From contig JAYJMM010000095.1 of the NCBI GenBank assembly GCA_037349105.1, positions 620,001-684,000 on the forward strand: a stretch of 64,000 bases of DNA. Direction: 5' to 3'. How positions within the stretch are numbered: position 1 is the stretch's first letter; each line of letters opens with the position of its first letter. This document shows, piece by piece, positions 25,401 through 38,400 of this stretch. The stretch is from Limnomonas spitsbergensis (lineage: Eukaryota; Chlorophyta; Chlorophyceae; Chlamydomonadales). Under the pieces are notes generated by a model. It was not told the origin of the DNA. It ran no database searches and was given only the letters and a program-made list of their open reading frames with translations. The position numbers and the translations under genes were made by a program.

Positions 25401-28400
25401 TGCATGGCCACACTCTAGGTATTGCATGGTCACACTCAAGGAATTGCATGGTCACATTCTAGGTATTGCATGGCCACACTCTAGGTATTGCATGGCCACA
25501 CTCTAGGTATTGCATGGTCACACTCAAGGTATTGCATGGTCACATTCTAGGTATTGCATGGTCACACTCTAGGTATTGCTTGGTCACATTCTAGGTATTG
25601 CATGGTCACACTCTAGGTATTGCATGGTCACACTCTAGGTATTGCATGGTCACATTCTAGGTATTGCATGGTCACATTCTAGGTATTGCATGGCCACACT
25701 CTAGGTATTGCATGGCCACACTCTAGGTATTGCATGGCCACACTCTAGGTATTGCATGGCCACACTCTAGGTATTGCATGGTCACACTCTAGGTATTGCA
25801 TGGTCACACTCTAGGTATTGCATGGTCACATTCTAGGTATTGCATGGTCACATTCTAGGTATTGCATGGTCACATTCTAGGTATTGCATGGTCACACTCT
25901 AGGTATTGCATGGTCACATTCTAGGTATTGCATGGTCACACTCTAGGTATTGCATGGCCACACTCAAGGAATTGCATGGTCACACTCAAGGAATTGCATG
26001 GTCACATTATAGGTATTGCATGGTCACATTCTAGGTATTGCATGGTCACACTCTAGGTATTGCATGGTCACATCATAGGTATTGCATGGTCACATTCTAG
26101 GTATTGCATGGTCACACTCTAGGTATTGCATGGTCACATTCTAGGTATTGCATGGCCACACTCTAGGTATTGCATGGTCACACTCAAGAAATTGCATGGT
26201 CACATTCTAGGTATTGCATGGTCACACTCTAGGTATTGCATGGTCACACTCAAGGTATTGCATGGGCACATTCTAGGTATTGCATGGTCACACTCTATGT
26301 ATTGCATGGTCACACTCTAGTGTCACAGCTGCAGCACGCACCCTGCAACAGACGCTGTGAGCGCATAGATCCCAATGAGTGCCGTGTACATGGAGCCCCG
26401 GTTGTAGGGGTAGAAGGCGCCCACCAGGGCAAAGGCAAAGATGAACAGAGACAGGTAAAATATCTGCACAAGCAAGGGCAGTGGACAATGAATTTTTTGA
26501 ACAGATAACAGCGACGAGTAAAAGATCTGTATAGGCAATGGCAGGTCAGCTGCTGACATATTCAGGGGGGAAGAGGGGGTGGTAGCAGGTCGGAGGCATT
26601 ACCAGCCATTGCTGCTCAAGGCCACAGGACCACGGTACCACGAGAGCTACAGAGCAATCTGCTGCCTACGATGGCATAGGCTTCACGGATATAATTCCCA
26701 GCCATCAAGCGCCGCGCAGCCAAGGAAACAACAGACAGAGTCAGCAGCATTCTGAACGGCGCTTTGAGCCTGCAGGCCTCCTCTCCACGGTCCATTATAG
26801 TGCAGTGCATGGCAGCGCAGTAGTATGTACTTTCTATAACCGTGCAATATATCTGTTAGTACTGTACCTGTGTGCCTGTCCCGATGAATGCACAGAACAG
26901 GTTCTTCATGGGTGGGAAGCGGAAGACATCCCCGTGGATGTACTTCCAACCAGACTCCTCCTCATCCAGGCCAGCTGCTCGCAGGGGGGACGAGGGGCAA
27001 CACACATTGGATGAGAAATCACACAACAGCGAGAATGATATGCAGCAGCATGTCTGGTGAAGTATTGCATGTGTGATGGCGTCAGTAAGTCAGTGAGTAG
27101 CATGTCTGGTGAAGTATTGCATGTGTGATGGCGTCAGTAAGTCAGCATGTCTGGTGAAGTATTGCATGTGTGATGGCGTCAGTAAGACAGTTTAAAGGTG
27201 CAGACACATCCAGCATGGGCACCCAGGGGAGATTCTAAGCGGAAAGAGATTCGCAGGGGAACTAGCCAAACCAGTTTCTCTTTTTATCCGTAAAACCACT
27301 TTCGGCGGACCATCTCTTGCCTGCAAACTCCTGATTGGAGTCAACTTGATAACCTGAGCCTACAGCTGGCAGCCCAAGAAGCATAGCAAGCCATAGAGCC
27401 ATGCAAGAGGCCTATGGCCGGAGGCCGGTAGGTTACTGAGCAGTAGCTCAATAGTTGCCAAGCTAAAATCAAATTAGCACTGAGCGGAACAGGTCAAGAG
27501 ACTCACGGTCATCACGCGAATACTTGATGAAGTCCTGCTTCAGCACCCTCATGAGGATGGTGGCCAGAAAGCCAGTGAGCAGCAGCACCGTCACACATGA
27601 GTTGATGATAGAGAACCAGTGGATCTGCGAAATCCGGGACAGCGAAAGATGTAGGCGACAGTCAGATCTGCACCCTCTGCTCCGACATCAGCTGAGACTA
27701 CCTAATGAAATGCATCTGCGAGCCATCGGCAGCTATTGCAATCAGGATCAGAGTGTGTGGAGACAATGATTACAGCGCACCCCCACAGCGAATCATTTCA
27801 CTGCCCACGTGCAGTCTGGATAAGTCCGCCATGCAGGCCATTGCCAGCAAAATGCGATACCCCATGCATACAATTATACAGACCCTCCATGCCAGTGAAT
27901 AAACATGCGTGAACCTGTTTCAAAAGTCAGCACCCACTTCAAGGTGAACGGGGTTGAGGGTGGATCTCTCGTAGCGGTGAAGGCGCTTCTCCCATGGCGT
28001 GGACACAGGAATCCAGCGCACGGTGTACGTGAAGGAGATTTTGAAGCCTTCCATGTCCGTGGTGATGTCCACAGCTTGCTCAGGGTTCGTTGACACGTTG
28101 ATCTCGATGACCTTGTCCCCGTTGTACTTGATGTCGAACTCGATGTGCGTAAAGAGGAAGTAGCGCAGCTCCGACTTGCCATTTTTAATGATTTTCTCCA
28201 CCTTGCCAATGAATCCCCACACAGGCAGGTCGTCGTAGTACATTTGAAAGTACCAGTCTTCGTTCACGGCCTGCATGCATGGCACGCATTGATATGCATG
28301 GGGATCGCGCGCTGCAGTTGGGCAACATGGCAAGGCTGGCGCAATGCCCACCTTTCGAAACACCTTGAGATCCTCTGCGCTAAGCTCCTTGTCACAAACT

Positions 28401-28910
28401 TTCTCCATGCGGTCGGTCATGAAGTTCAACTCATAAGAAGTGCTAGCCATGCGGTTGGCATCCACCACCTCGCCAAGATGCAATGTTTTCCATACTACCC
28501 CCTGCAGACACCATGCACAGCGGAAGCTTAGTCATTGGGCAGGCATTGGTACAAACAAGTATCGTCAAAGACAAATCGCATAGGACAGCTCCGCGCACCG
28601 ATTCGGGCTGGCAAAATGGTAGAGATGTGTACTCGTAAGTTTCACTACGAGCAAGAGGGTGAGCTTGTTGCTATCACATGGACGTTTCAAAGAAGATCTC
28701 GACGGGAAAAGCTTGATCAAACCTGGGATTGCTGAATGGACCAACTTTAGAAGCCCAAAGAGGCACAGGGTCTCCCTGAGCGAATGAATTCCCTGCCAAG
28801 AGCTTACGACCACCCCCAGATTCGGTATTTCCAGGCTCATACAACGTCTGGCGTGAAGAAACCGAGATAAGAAACAAAGCAATCAGGCTAAATGGGAGGA
28901 GCAGTTTCAT
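22403..28910 (-). CDS. Transmembrane 9 superfamily (TM9SF/EMP70) protein
   Basis: Endomembrane nonaspanin, a Golgi/endosome protein family of plants and animals, here 604 residues. Exons: 28910-28723, 28644-28599, 28501-28352, 28270-27938, 27624-27507, 26974-26868, 26463-26342, 25076-24941, 24529-24423, 24049-23884, 23562-23450, 23002-22793 and 22421-22403. The start has a signal peptide ([19 protein letters not shown]). The lumenal part shows [38 protein letters not shown] and [16 protein letters not shown]. The membrane part shows [60 protein letters not shown] and [17 protein letters not shown]. The last 19-nt exon adds SIKCE and the stop, giving the KXE-type Golgi-retention tail. All phases agree. 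Confidence 0.95.
25401..26321. repeat. 22-bp minisatellite filling a TM9SF intron
   Basis: About 41 copies of a 22-bp unit with core CACTCTAGGTATTGCATGGT. The main variation is GGTCA/GGCCA and CTCTAGG/CTCAAGG. It fills most of the intron 26341-25077. In the sense (minus) direction the array starts about 20 nt after the 5' splice site. There are no unique spacers, so it is not CRISPR-like. Confidence 0.97.
27048..27189. repeat. Three-copy tandem repeat in a TM9SF intron
   Basis: Three nearly identical copies of a 45- to 52-bp unit starting GCATGTCTGGTGAAGTATTG lie in the intron 27506-26975. Confidence 0.93.
27350..27465 (-). repeat. SINE-like dispersed repeat, copy 4
   Basis: The reverse complement shows CTCCGGCCATAGG, then GCTTGCTATGCTTCTTGGGC and AGCTGTAGG, matching the family core. 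It sits in a TM9SF intron. Confidence 0.45.
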
Positions 28911-30403
28911 GTTGATAGACAGAGCATGTGATCAGGGGTTTGCAGTCTACAAGCTCTATATTTTCAGGTACGAAGTACGGACGCTTTGAGGATTAGTATG
29001 ACCAATTCAGAACCCTGGCAAACTAGTTACCTGCTTGTCTCAACATGTTAAACAGCTATTGGCACGTCACTCTACCCAAATGATTTATTATTCCCCACCC
29101 GAACTGTACACCTGGTCAGATCTGGGGGGCTGTGCCAGTGTGCTTACGTGCAAACTCTCTTCGCTCTGCATGTACGGTATATTGATGTGCATGATTGGCT
29201 CGTTGGCCTGCCTGCAACATCCTAAAACCTGTTGGCAAATAATCTATTGTCTTATCTTTCTCCATCACAGATGCTCCCCTCTGTGTCAACCTCCTCCACA
29301 GAGTCCATGGCACTTCATAATATGCCTTCCGGGTGCCAGTTAATAAGAATCGACGCGCAACAGCCTGCCGGGGGTGGGCGTGGCCGATAAAGGAGAGTGA
29401 TATCAGAAGCCTATTCATGAACAAATAGGGTCTATCGTACTGTTCCCACCCCGTATTGTATTGTTCTCTGTAAACCGGTTGTCACCCTTTTCTTATACCG
29501 TAACCTTTGATGATTATTTTAATTGCTAGGCACTGTTGATTTTTTAAGCACCAATTTGTTCATACCTGAAGGCTTTTCCCATCATGACTGTCTCCAGATT
29601 CACCATGCTAGGTACACAACTGAACGCTTTGCTTACCCGGACGCATAAAGTGCATTTAAGCAGAGCTATTAGTTCATTAAGGGAGTTGAAAATCCAGTTC
29701 GTGCCCCAACCACCCCATGGTACTTTCTTATGCACCCTGACATGAATCTATCCAGCAGGTACTTGCAAGCTTGTCACAATCTCTGACACATTTTGCACAA
29801 TCATTTACAAACAACGATGGCACGCGCCACGGCCTGTCATCACACCATGCCTGGCAAGCTCATTGTCTCACCGTGCAACCACATCTTGCTCATGTTGCAT
29901 GAAACGCGACAAGCTCGGTGAGAGGGTCGGGACTTAGCATGCATCACTGATTTCGTGTAATGCCATGCAAGGCAAGTGAGGCATGTATATACCCTTTCTT
30001 AATGAACATGTCATAATTGTTACCAGTCACAGTGTCACACCCTTACTGGAATGGCATAACACCGTTGTTGTGTTGCACAGCATCATCTCTGATTCATTGC
30101 CGTCATGTGTCCACTGACTTACAGATACGTGACTGGCCTGGCTAGACATGGCCGCATGGCATCAAACATCATCCCCTACACATTACGAATGAGTCTCTAG
30201 GAATAAAACCCATCTGCGGCATTTACCAACTGCTCCATCAACAAGTGCATGAAACACTATGATTGGACTTCCTGGCATCTTGCAAAGAAATTTGATGTGA
30301 CCGGTAACACAAAAAAGTAAGAAACATGGCCTCAGATTAACAACTGTGACCACTGTGTTTTTCTTCACATCTTCTCACCTCACTGCCCCTCCTGACCTTG
30401 CAG
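28911..30403. other. Intergenic stretch between divergent genes
   Basis: This region separates the TM9SF start (-) from the F-box/LRR gene (+) and should hold both promoters. I see no gene or clear repeat. Confidence 0.5.
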
Positions 30404-31902
30404 ATCAGCATGACCACATCTTGAAGTTCCCCTCTGATCTTGTGTGCCAGATCTTGCTCCTTGTTTGTCTTAAAGATGGAATGCGGTCCATTCCAGCCAC
30501 CTCCCGTCGGCTAGGAGACACCAATGGTAACAACAGCCATAGGCTGGTGGTTGGGGACACTTAAGCGTCATCCTTGGACAGGGCGGACTGCCATGTTCTC
30601 CTCACTTGACTCCAAACTGACTAGCATAATATCACCCACACCCTGTCTGCCCCACGTGGAGCTGATGAATGAGAGAGATCATTCAACGCCTTCTGACTGC
30701 GAGCTTGCACATTCCCTGGACCCAGATGGAGATCCTGCATTTGGGGAACAAAGGATACACCTGCAGTTTACCTTTTGAGGGGACTATCCGTTCAATGTAG
30801 TGCCTGGATTTAACCGGCCACAAACGTTTGGAAATTTTGGAGGCATTGCGAACATGCAACCAAGCGCCGAGCTGAGGATCATCAGGATGTCCGACTGTTG
30901 TTGCCAGGACGACTTGGTATGCCTATCATCCTTCGATGCAAATCAATACTTCGACCTTAGGTTTGTGGGAACCTTCTTCTGAAGTCTGTTAATGGCCGTT
31001 ACCTTGCAACACCTCAACCTCAGTCACAGCAATACTGCCGGTGACTTTTAAGCCTGTCAGCTTGCGCTACAACATCTCAACCTCCGTTACAGCAGGGACA
31101 CTGGCTGGTCAGTTAGGCCTGCCAACCTGCCTTGCGCTACAACATCTCAACCTCCGTTACAGCAGGGACACTGGTCAGTTAGGCCTGCCAACCTGCCTTG
31201 CGCTACAACATCTCAACCTCCGTTATAGCAGGGACACTGGTCAGTTAGGCCTGCCAACCTGCCTTGCGCTACAATATCTCAACCTACGTTACAACAGGGA
31301 CACTGGTCAGTTAGGCCTGCCAACCTGCCTTGCGCTACAAAATCTCAACCTCCGTTACAGCAGGGACACTGGTCAGTTAGGCCTGCCAACCTGCCTTGCG
31401 CTACAATATCTCAACCTCCGTTACAGCAGGGACACTGGTCAGTTAGGCCTGCCAACCTGCCTTGCGCTACAACATCTCAACCTCCGTTACAGCAGGGACA
31501 CTGGTCAGTTAGGCCTGCCAACCTGCCTTGCGCTACAATATCTCAACCTCCGTTACAGCAGGGACACTGGTCAGTTAGGCCTACCAACCTGCCTTGCGCT
31601 ACAACATCTCAACCTCCGTTACAGCAGGGACACTGGTCAGTTAGGCCTGCCAACCTGCCTTGCGCTACAATATCTCAACCTCCGTTACAACAGGGACACT
31701 GGTCAGTTAGGCCTGCCAACCTGCCTTGCGCTACAACATCTCAACCTCCGTTACAGCAGGGACACTGGTCAGTTAGGCCTGCCAACCTGCCTTGCGCTAC
31801 AATATCTCAACCTCCGTTACAGCAGGGACACTGGTCAGTTAGGCCTGCCAACCTGCCTTGCGCTACAACATCTCAACCTCAATCACTGCATCAATGTGTA
31901 AG
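30404..31902 (+). CDS. F-box-like and leucine-rich-repeat gene, possibly decaying
   Basis: An exon from 30404 to about 30519 follows CTTGCAG and encodes an F-box-like motif (ILKFPSDLVCQILLLVCLKD, then ATSRRL). F-box proteins recruit substrates to SCF ubiquitin ligases, often through C-terminal leucine-rich repeats. A second open stretch runs to 30778. From about 31008 a string of 22-residue repeats of the type LALQHLNLRYSRDTGQLGLP begins and ends with the TAA stop at about 31900. An early repeat has a 4-nt duplication (CTGGCTGG) and the preceding one ends in an in-frame stop, so the 5' end of the array is broken or spliced in a way I cannot resolve. Diverged repeats continue to about 31980. 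The repeat fold fits cysteine-containing LRRs. One gene or two fragments remains open. Confidence 0.5.
31058..31890 (+). repeat. 66-bp tandem repeat encoding 22-residue LRRs
   Basis: About 12 to 13 copies of a 66-bp unit. Each is one 22-residue LRR, so the array stays in frame. Copies differ at only a few positions. From the fifth copy on, CAT (His) and TAT (Tyr) alternate strictly at one site, which points to growth in 132-bp dimers. Confidence 0.95.
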
Positions 31903-34900
31903 ACTTGTCATCTCGTGTTGTGCTGCAACACCTCAACCCCAGCTACTACAACACTGCTGGAAACCTGTCAGCCCCGGCAACCCTAGTCTTGTCAACATGT
32001 GTGACTCCTGCTTTAAATAACTCAGTTTATTCATGCTGCTCGCAAAAGCTTTCATCGACTGATGGTCAGCAATATTCTCTAGTCTTTGGATACCGGTATT
32101 CACGGATGCCAGATGTAGATTATTTTCTCCGTAATTGCTGACTGCGGGGTGGATGAAAGGATCTACTCTGTAATAGCCGTTGCAACTAGATTTCAATTGT
32201 GCGCCTGCCTGCCTAGGTTCATAACTTAAAGGCACATGTGATGTTGGCCAGCTGGTGCTCAATGGATGTTAAATCTTACAGCATGCGTGGCTCTGTCAGT
32301 CTATATCCTTATCATGGTAGTGATGCAGTTGCCTGGGCACACGTTTTTCAATCTATGTACCAGTATTGTACTTCGACGTTGGGACGTACAGCAGAGTGCA
32401 TGCTTTTTAGTTGTCTCCACTCAACGTTGTTGGTATGTGCATGGATACCATTACCGGGATATCTGTCTACGGTATGATAAGCAACAAGGTGTGGCTGCAG
32501 TGATTCAGTGATAAAACCTTACCATACCTACCTACCTTTGTTTTATACACTGGAATATACTGGTAGGTTATTTTCGAATAATGCTGGTTAGTGTGGCTGT
32601 GGCAACATAAATGATTCCTGGCCAGACTTCCTAACCAGAAAATGTGCAGGCCAGATCCCTACCATTCATGTGCTCTGCCCACTAAATCGTTGTTGAGGTA
32701 CTGAGGTCAGCTTGCATACCTCCATTTTCCCCACTCGACCTCCTTGGACCCTCCCCTGGGAAAGGCACCAGATGCATCATGATCCTCTACCATGCTTCAA
32801 GCATGAGGAGCTACTGGTGTTGTGCTGAATCTGATAATGAATTAACAGGTACGGTACACATCCTCTTCTTAAATGGGCCATGTCTCTCCTACACGTGTAT
32901 CAAGACATGCAAGGGGTCGGGTACAAGATGGGGTATAAGTAAGGCTGCAATGGAGATGAATAAAACAGGGGAGAAAGGTAGTACCATAGCTCCAGAACCT
33001 TTGTTGATGTCTCCTTCCCATTTATCTACGTTTGAGCGTCCATATCTAGCATTTTAGATTACGATTAACTAATGTCTTACTATTTTAGTCGACGCGGGAG
33101 GATTCGAGCAGCTCTAAAAAAAGGCGATCTCGAGTGAGTGAGTTTTGCTGCCATAGTGATGCGCCTCGACGTTACCGTTACCTGCTAGATCCCGACCTGG
33201 GGAACAGCCGAACCCATAAACCTGCAGCACATTGTTAACGAAATCTGCACCGCTACAGTGCTGGCATTATCAGATTCAATCCTCTAAAAGGTGATAGGAA
33301 GCCCTAGAGAGGGTCCTTGAGAGGGAATCACCAGGTAGGGCCCCCCGAAGCCTGGTGCTCACAGGGCAGCACATCCCGCCACAGCGACAGCAGATTCCTC
33401 AAAAGTGAACCTACGAGGGCAGGAGGGGACTTGTCTCCTTGACTGCCCTATCCCTATGCCTTCTTGGCCGCCCTACCCCATTCAATGGCCGACGTTGTCC
33501 CGGTCTCATCGGCCGGTTCATCTGCTAGCCATACCGGTAATAGTGACCGTGTGGTTATCCAATACCTGAAGTGGTGCAATGACCTGCTGGTATAGCGGTG
33601 TGCAATGATGCCGGTGGACCTGGTAATGATGGATTTCTAATGTACCAGTTGGTCATAGTTGTGATGACATCATGCTGCTGGTCCAACTTACCGGTATGTC
33701 ACTGTGTTGCTTTCAAACTGGATGCCGTGTTGGTCATCAGGGAGGTGCTGGCCCTCCTGGATGTGAGAGCTCAAGGCAGACCTCCAAGCACCAAGCCCAG
33801 GTCGTGGTGGAGCCGGCTGCCCAGCAGTAGCAGCAGAGGTGGCAGCGGTGACAGTGCAATCTGCAAGGAGAGGAGAGCTGCATCCAAGGTAAGCCGCGAG
33901 GCTCGTTTTTTCCGTTTGGAAAGTCACTGGAGTGGCTGTCTACCTTGCTTCTGTGCCCAGGCTCACCCCAACTATCACTCTGCACTCCTCACCAGACCTG
34001 CACGTTTAAATTTGACATTTGGTGGTGGTTTGATAGATCTGACACATCTGTGTGATGACAGGCTGGCGCTTTGTTCATGAACCCCTTGTAGACAGCTGTA
34101 TAGTGTGAGCCTCCTGAAGGCCTCAGGCAGAGATCTTGCCTGAGCGGAGTGCAGGAGCTACTGGGGACCACTAGGACTTAAGGGGTGCAGGTGCTGGTCA
34201 GGTGGGATGTGAATTTGTGGGTTTTTTAAAATCTGGTCAGGGTGCCCGCAAACTGGAATTGAACCCTAAATAGACTGGGACAAAGAACAAGAGGAACCGG
34301 GGGCGCCCTGGGCTGCCTACCAGCAGATTAGGCTGGGGTGTAGGTATGAACGTCATGCAGGGAACAGTCTCCAGCTACACGCTTTATGAAGGCACACGAT
34401 AAATAATGAAGTCAAGTATCCACCGCCCGAAGGGGGGCAGAACACAAGATTTTGGAACCCTTCATCATTGTCAGGATTCCAACGGTCCAACTCCGGTGTC
34501 AAACAGACGAGTATTCAGAAAGTTCGAAACGATATCTGGATTTCTCAGCTACATGTTAGCCTTTCAGCTGCCCTTTTTGGCATGTCAGGCTACTTCTATC
34601 AAGGTGTCAGACATGTCTACCCTAACTGCTGAATACATATTCGAGGGAAAGGATTACATAAGCTGTCCAAAACCGGTGTCAAAACATTTTACTGGTCACT
34701 GGAGGGTTAGAGGAGGGGGGGACAGCCAAAACATGCAACTCTCTTAAACTCAATATTGTAATATTGTGTGGCAGGATATCTACAGTAGCCCCAACGTGAG
34801 CCGGAAGCAGAGGCTGAGGCTATTAGAGGCTGAAAGGTCCAACCCCAGCACGCTTGGGGGCGGAAGGCCGCTCCCGATTCTTATAGGGTATGAAGTGAGC

Positions 34901-35464
34901 CACACCATCGAGGTCTTGTGGCCGTGGCTTTCATTTAACACCATTTTAATTACGAAGGTTCTTTGGGACTCTTGATCCCGCACACCAGATCTGCATTCAA
35001 CGCAAAGCACCCCCTAGGTGTAGCTACTTTGCCCTGGTCATAATCAATTAAAGTGCAAATGACAAAATTATGCATCAGCTCACCCACGTGGGGCAGAGCC
35101 AAGGCTTGGTCCCACTGGGCCCCATGGCGTCTGCCCAGCAGCCTGCCCAGGGTGTTTAAGTGTGCATTAAAATGTAGGCTTATTGAGGCTACCCCTCTGT
35201 TTGAGGACCTTCACAGATGACATGGCAGCCTATCAGTGTGACGCTGTGCTCATGATGGAGGGAGGCAGGACATGCGGTCAGGAGACCCCCCCGTGACGCC
35301 ATGTCTGTAGCCAATAGCCCTATCAGAAGGAACATGTTTGCCTCCTCCTGTCCTCCCACCTGTTGTTTACTGACCCACTTACCCACCTCCTGATCCACCA
35401 TTGCCTGTACCAGCTGCCACGTCAGCTCACACATCCTTCCTCCCACTCGCCTCTGCCCCCACAG
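31903..35464. other. Region with possible 5' exons of the RBR gene
   Basis: Two stretches look like exons. One, 33741-33888, is CAG-preceded, Ser/Arg-rich and ends AAG|GTAAGC. The other, about 34775-34887, starts after GGCAG, reads DIYSSPNVSRKQRLRLLEAE and ends before GTATGA. Either could belong to the ankyrin/RBR gene downstream, but I cannot join them by phase. The rest is non-coding and carries TACCGGTA palindromes at 32091, 33532 and 33689. Confidence 0.3.
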
Positions 35465-38400
35465 AGCTGCGCCCAGGCCACCGAGGACCTGAACTGGCAG
35501 CATAGGGATGACCTGGGTGCGAGTGCGACAGCCTACCTGGCATTAGGCTCCAGACTCAAGCGGGCCACGCTGATTGGATCCCAACGCCCGCACACGGGAG
35601 ACGGCGCCTCAGCTAGGGGCCCTGCCGCGAGCTGTACAGGCCTGCTGGCCGCCTTCTGGCTGGTCCTGAGCAGGCTGGCCGAATGCTTTGTGGCGGGATG
35701 GTCATACCGGCCGGCTGCGCGGAGTTCCTTGGCGCCCGACTTAGCCCCGCAAGCCAAGGGGGATGAGGCCAGGGCTGAGACGCTGCGCACGCTGCTGGAG
35801 GCCGGCTTCACACCCGACCTGTCTGTGGTGACACACAGGTGAGCGCCAGCTAGTGCTCTGAAATGGTTTGTACAGAAGCAGACATCCCTCGGGGGGCTTC
35901 TGGGCGGCCACTGCACGGAAGCCCCCATAAATTGGACTTCACCATGACCAGCCTAAAGCCGGGGGCCTGGGGCCTGCCCCACCAGGACCCCTCAGCCACA
36001 GGCCGGGATGTAGCTAATAAGGTGTAGCTGTAGTGCACGGAGATTGACACCCACACTCGCTGGAGGCATGTGACCTTGTTGGATAATGTCGCTCTCGTGC
36101 TTCCCAAGCCTGCTGTCACAGGCAGCGCCGAAAGGGGCGAGGAGAAACTTGCACCTCCCCCCTGAGATCTAAGGAGAAGTTGAGGGCTAGCAGAGGGAAT
36201 TGTGTGTTTGAAGGCTGTGGATGGGGCGGAGGCCTTGAAAGGGCTGGAGCTTCGAGAGTTTAAGGAAGGGAGATGAGTGGGAGGGATGTCCGCGCTGGAG
36301 CCTTACAGGCTCATGATGAGCTCCAGTGCTGCACTGCTTCCTTATCCCTCGTGCCTCTGTGGGGCGTATCCTTGTTTGTTTCTTTTTTTGGCGGGCTCGA
36401 GGCCTTGGTCGGGGCTGGGGTGGAGGGTTTGAGGCACAGGCCTCATCATCAAGGTCAGATTCAGCTCTCCGTATATGTTGACGGATCATCGGGTGCCAAT
36501 GGGTGTATATGGGACTCCCACCCGCAGACCAGTTTAGGTGCTAGAAACATGAGACAAAACATGAAGATGGCTGCAGGGCCCAGTAGCCCCCATTAAACCT
36601 CACCCCGCTGCCATTCACCCAAAGCAATCAGGTTGAGGATGTTGATGCCTGTGATCTCTTTGCCGCCTTGTCTCCTGCACTGCCTGATTTCCTGCCTGCT
36701 GTACTGCACCCACACAAAGGTGTGATCCGTGTGGTCGTTGTGTGATGAGCATGATGGTCTCCCCGACATTCTGATCCTCTGCATGCCCTCTCCCTCACCT
36801 GAATTCAGGAATGGACTCGGGTGATCCCTACTTGGAGCCGCTCTCCTCCTGCCCGCCCTGGACCCCAATGAAGGCTCACAGCTTCTTGCTATGCCGCTTG
36901 ACTGTGCTACTACAGCTCCTGCCGCCCGTCTGTCCCCCAGCAAGCCCTCCCGCACTAACCTCCCTTGTGTGTGCTGCAGAGCTGACAGCCTGTTGCACTG
37001 CTGCTTAATGAATGGCGGGTCGCCGGCGGTGATGTCCGTGTTGCTGGAGGGCCTGCCGCCCGGCTACCCCAGTCCCTTGAGGCCATGTCTGCAGGTGTGG
37101 GGCGAGGGTTGAAAGGGAGGAGCTGCTCCACAAGTGGCAGTGGATCCAGACCGAAACCGAGGTGTGTGGGGGGGAAGGATGAACGCGAGGCCTGACTTGA
37201 AGGGCTGTGAGTGTTTAGTACTTGCATGGTTGGCGTTATGTATAACTTGCCTGGGTGTCAGTGTATTTGGTAATCATTATGGGAATGGTGGCTGCTGGAG
37301 TCAGGGGGAGGAGTATATGTGGGATTGTGGGGTGAGAACTTAGCTGCTTTGACTCAACAGGATGATGTGTTCCGTACAGAGTAGATGTGGGGGGGGCACA
37401 TTGATTTTTTTATGTCACATGATGGTGACGGAGCGGGTAGGGCCTGTTTCGCCCCCTGAGCTGCGCTGTTCCCTTCACATCCACATCCCGAGGGGAGAAT
37501 GTTCAATTATCGCTTCCTTTGTTTGTCAGTCATTAAAGCATGTTAGCCTCTTCTGCTTTTTCAGGCTGAATGGATGTGAGGCTGGGATCCCAATACTGGG
37601 ACTTCATTCTCCTGATGAGGTTTCACGACGGCCTTCCCAATGCAGCGCTTGCCCTTAACCCTGACCGTGAACCCTCAACCTTACCACACCACTCTCCCCC
37701 AGGCAGAGAATGCCTCTGGCTGCCCGCCCCTGGACCTGGCCCTGGAGCTGGGGCTGTGGGAGGCCACAGGACTGCTACTAAGAGCAGGGGCCCTGAAGGT
37801 GAGGGCTGGGATGTGGCGGGAGAGGTTGAGATGATTGCTTTCTGCTTTGAGGGGGCATGGGATGTGGTGGAAACTCGGAAACTGAAGCTGCCATCCGGTC
37901 GTGCAGCAATTGTTTCTTCCCCAGGGAAAGGGGGCTGTCTACTCCGGACCTGATGTGGATCTGACAAGGCCTGAATGTAGCCCTCCTGTCTCACCTTCAC
38001 CTTTCACCCCCACCTTTCAGGGCCGTACCGACTTTTTAGCCATGATGGACCGCGTGCGTCCTGGAGTTGTAGCGCCCAGGCTTGCTCCACTGCCACCCAG
38101 GTGAGACTGAAGTCGCTGAAGGAAAACTAATCACCTTTCGGCTTGACCTGAGGACTGCAGCACCATGGGACGACATACAAAAGTGTTGTGTGGAATGCTA
38201 AAGCACTGCTCACACCCAATCACACATCCCACACATACATCTGAAAATACTCATCATACCCCTATCATTGTGGCTGATAGCCATAGTGTGGGCTGTAGAT
38301 GCCCTCTGATCCCACACCCATTCCACGCCCATTCCTTACCCACTTCACTCTTCTCTATCAGTGAGATGGCGGCCTCCCTCTGGCGCCTAGTTGGCAACAG

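Noticed and set aside
25401..26321. CRISPR-like array
   Set aside because: Units are contiguous with no unique spacers, in a eukaryotic intron, so it is a minisatellite.
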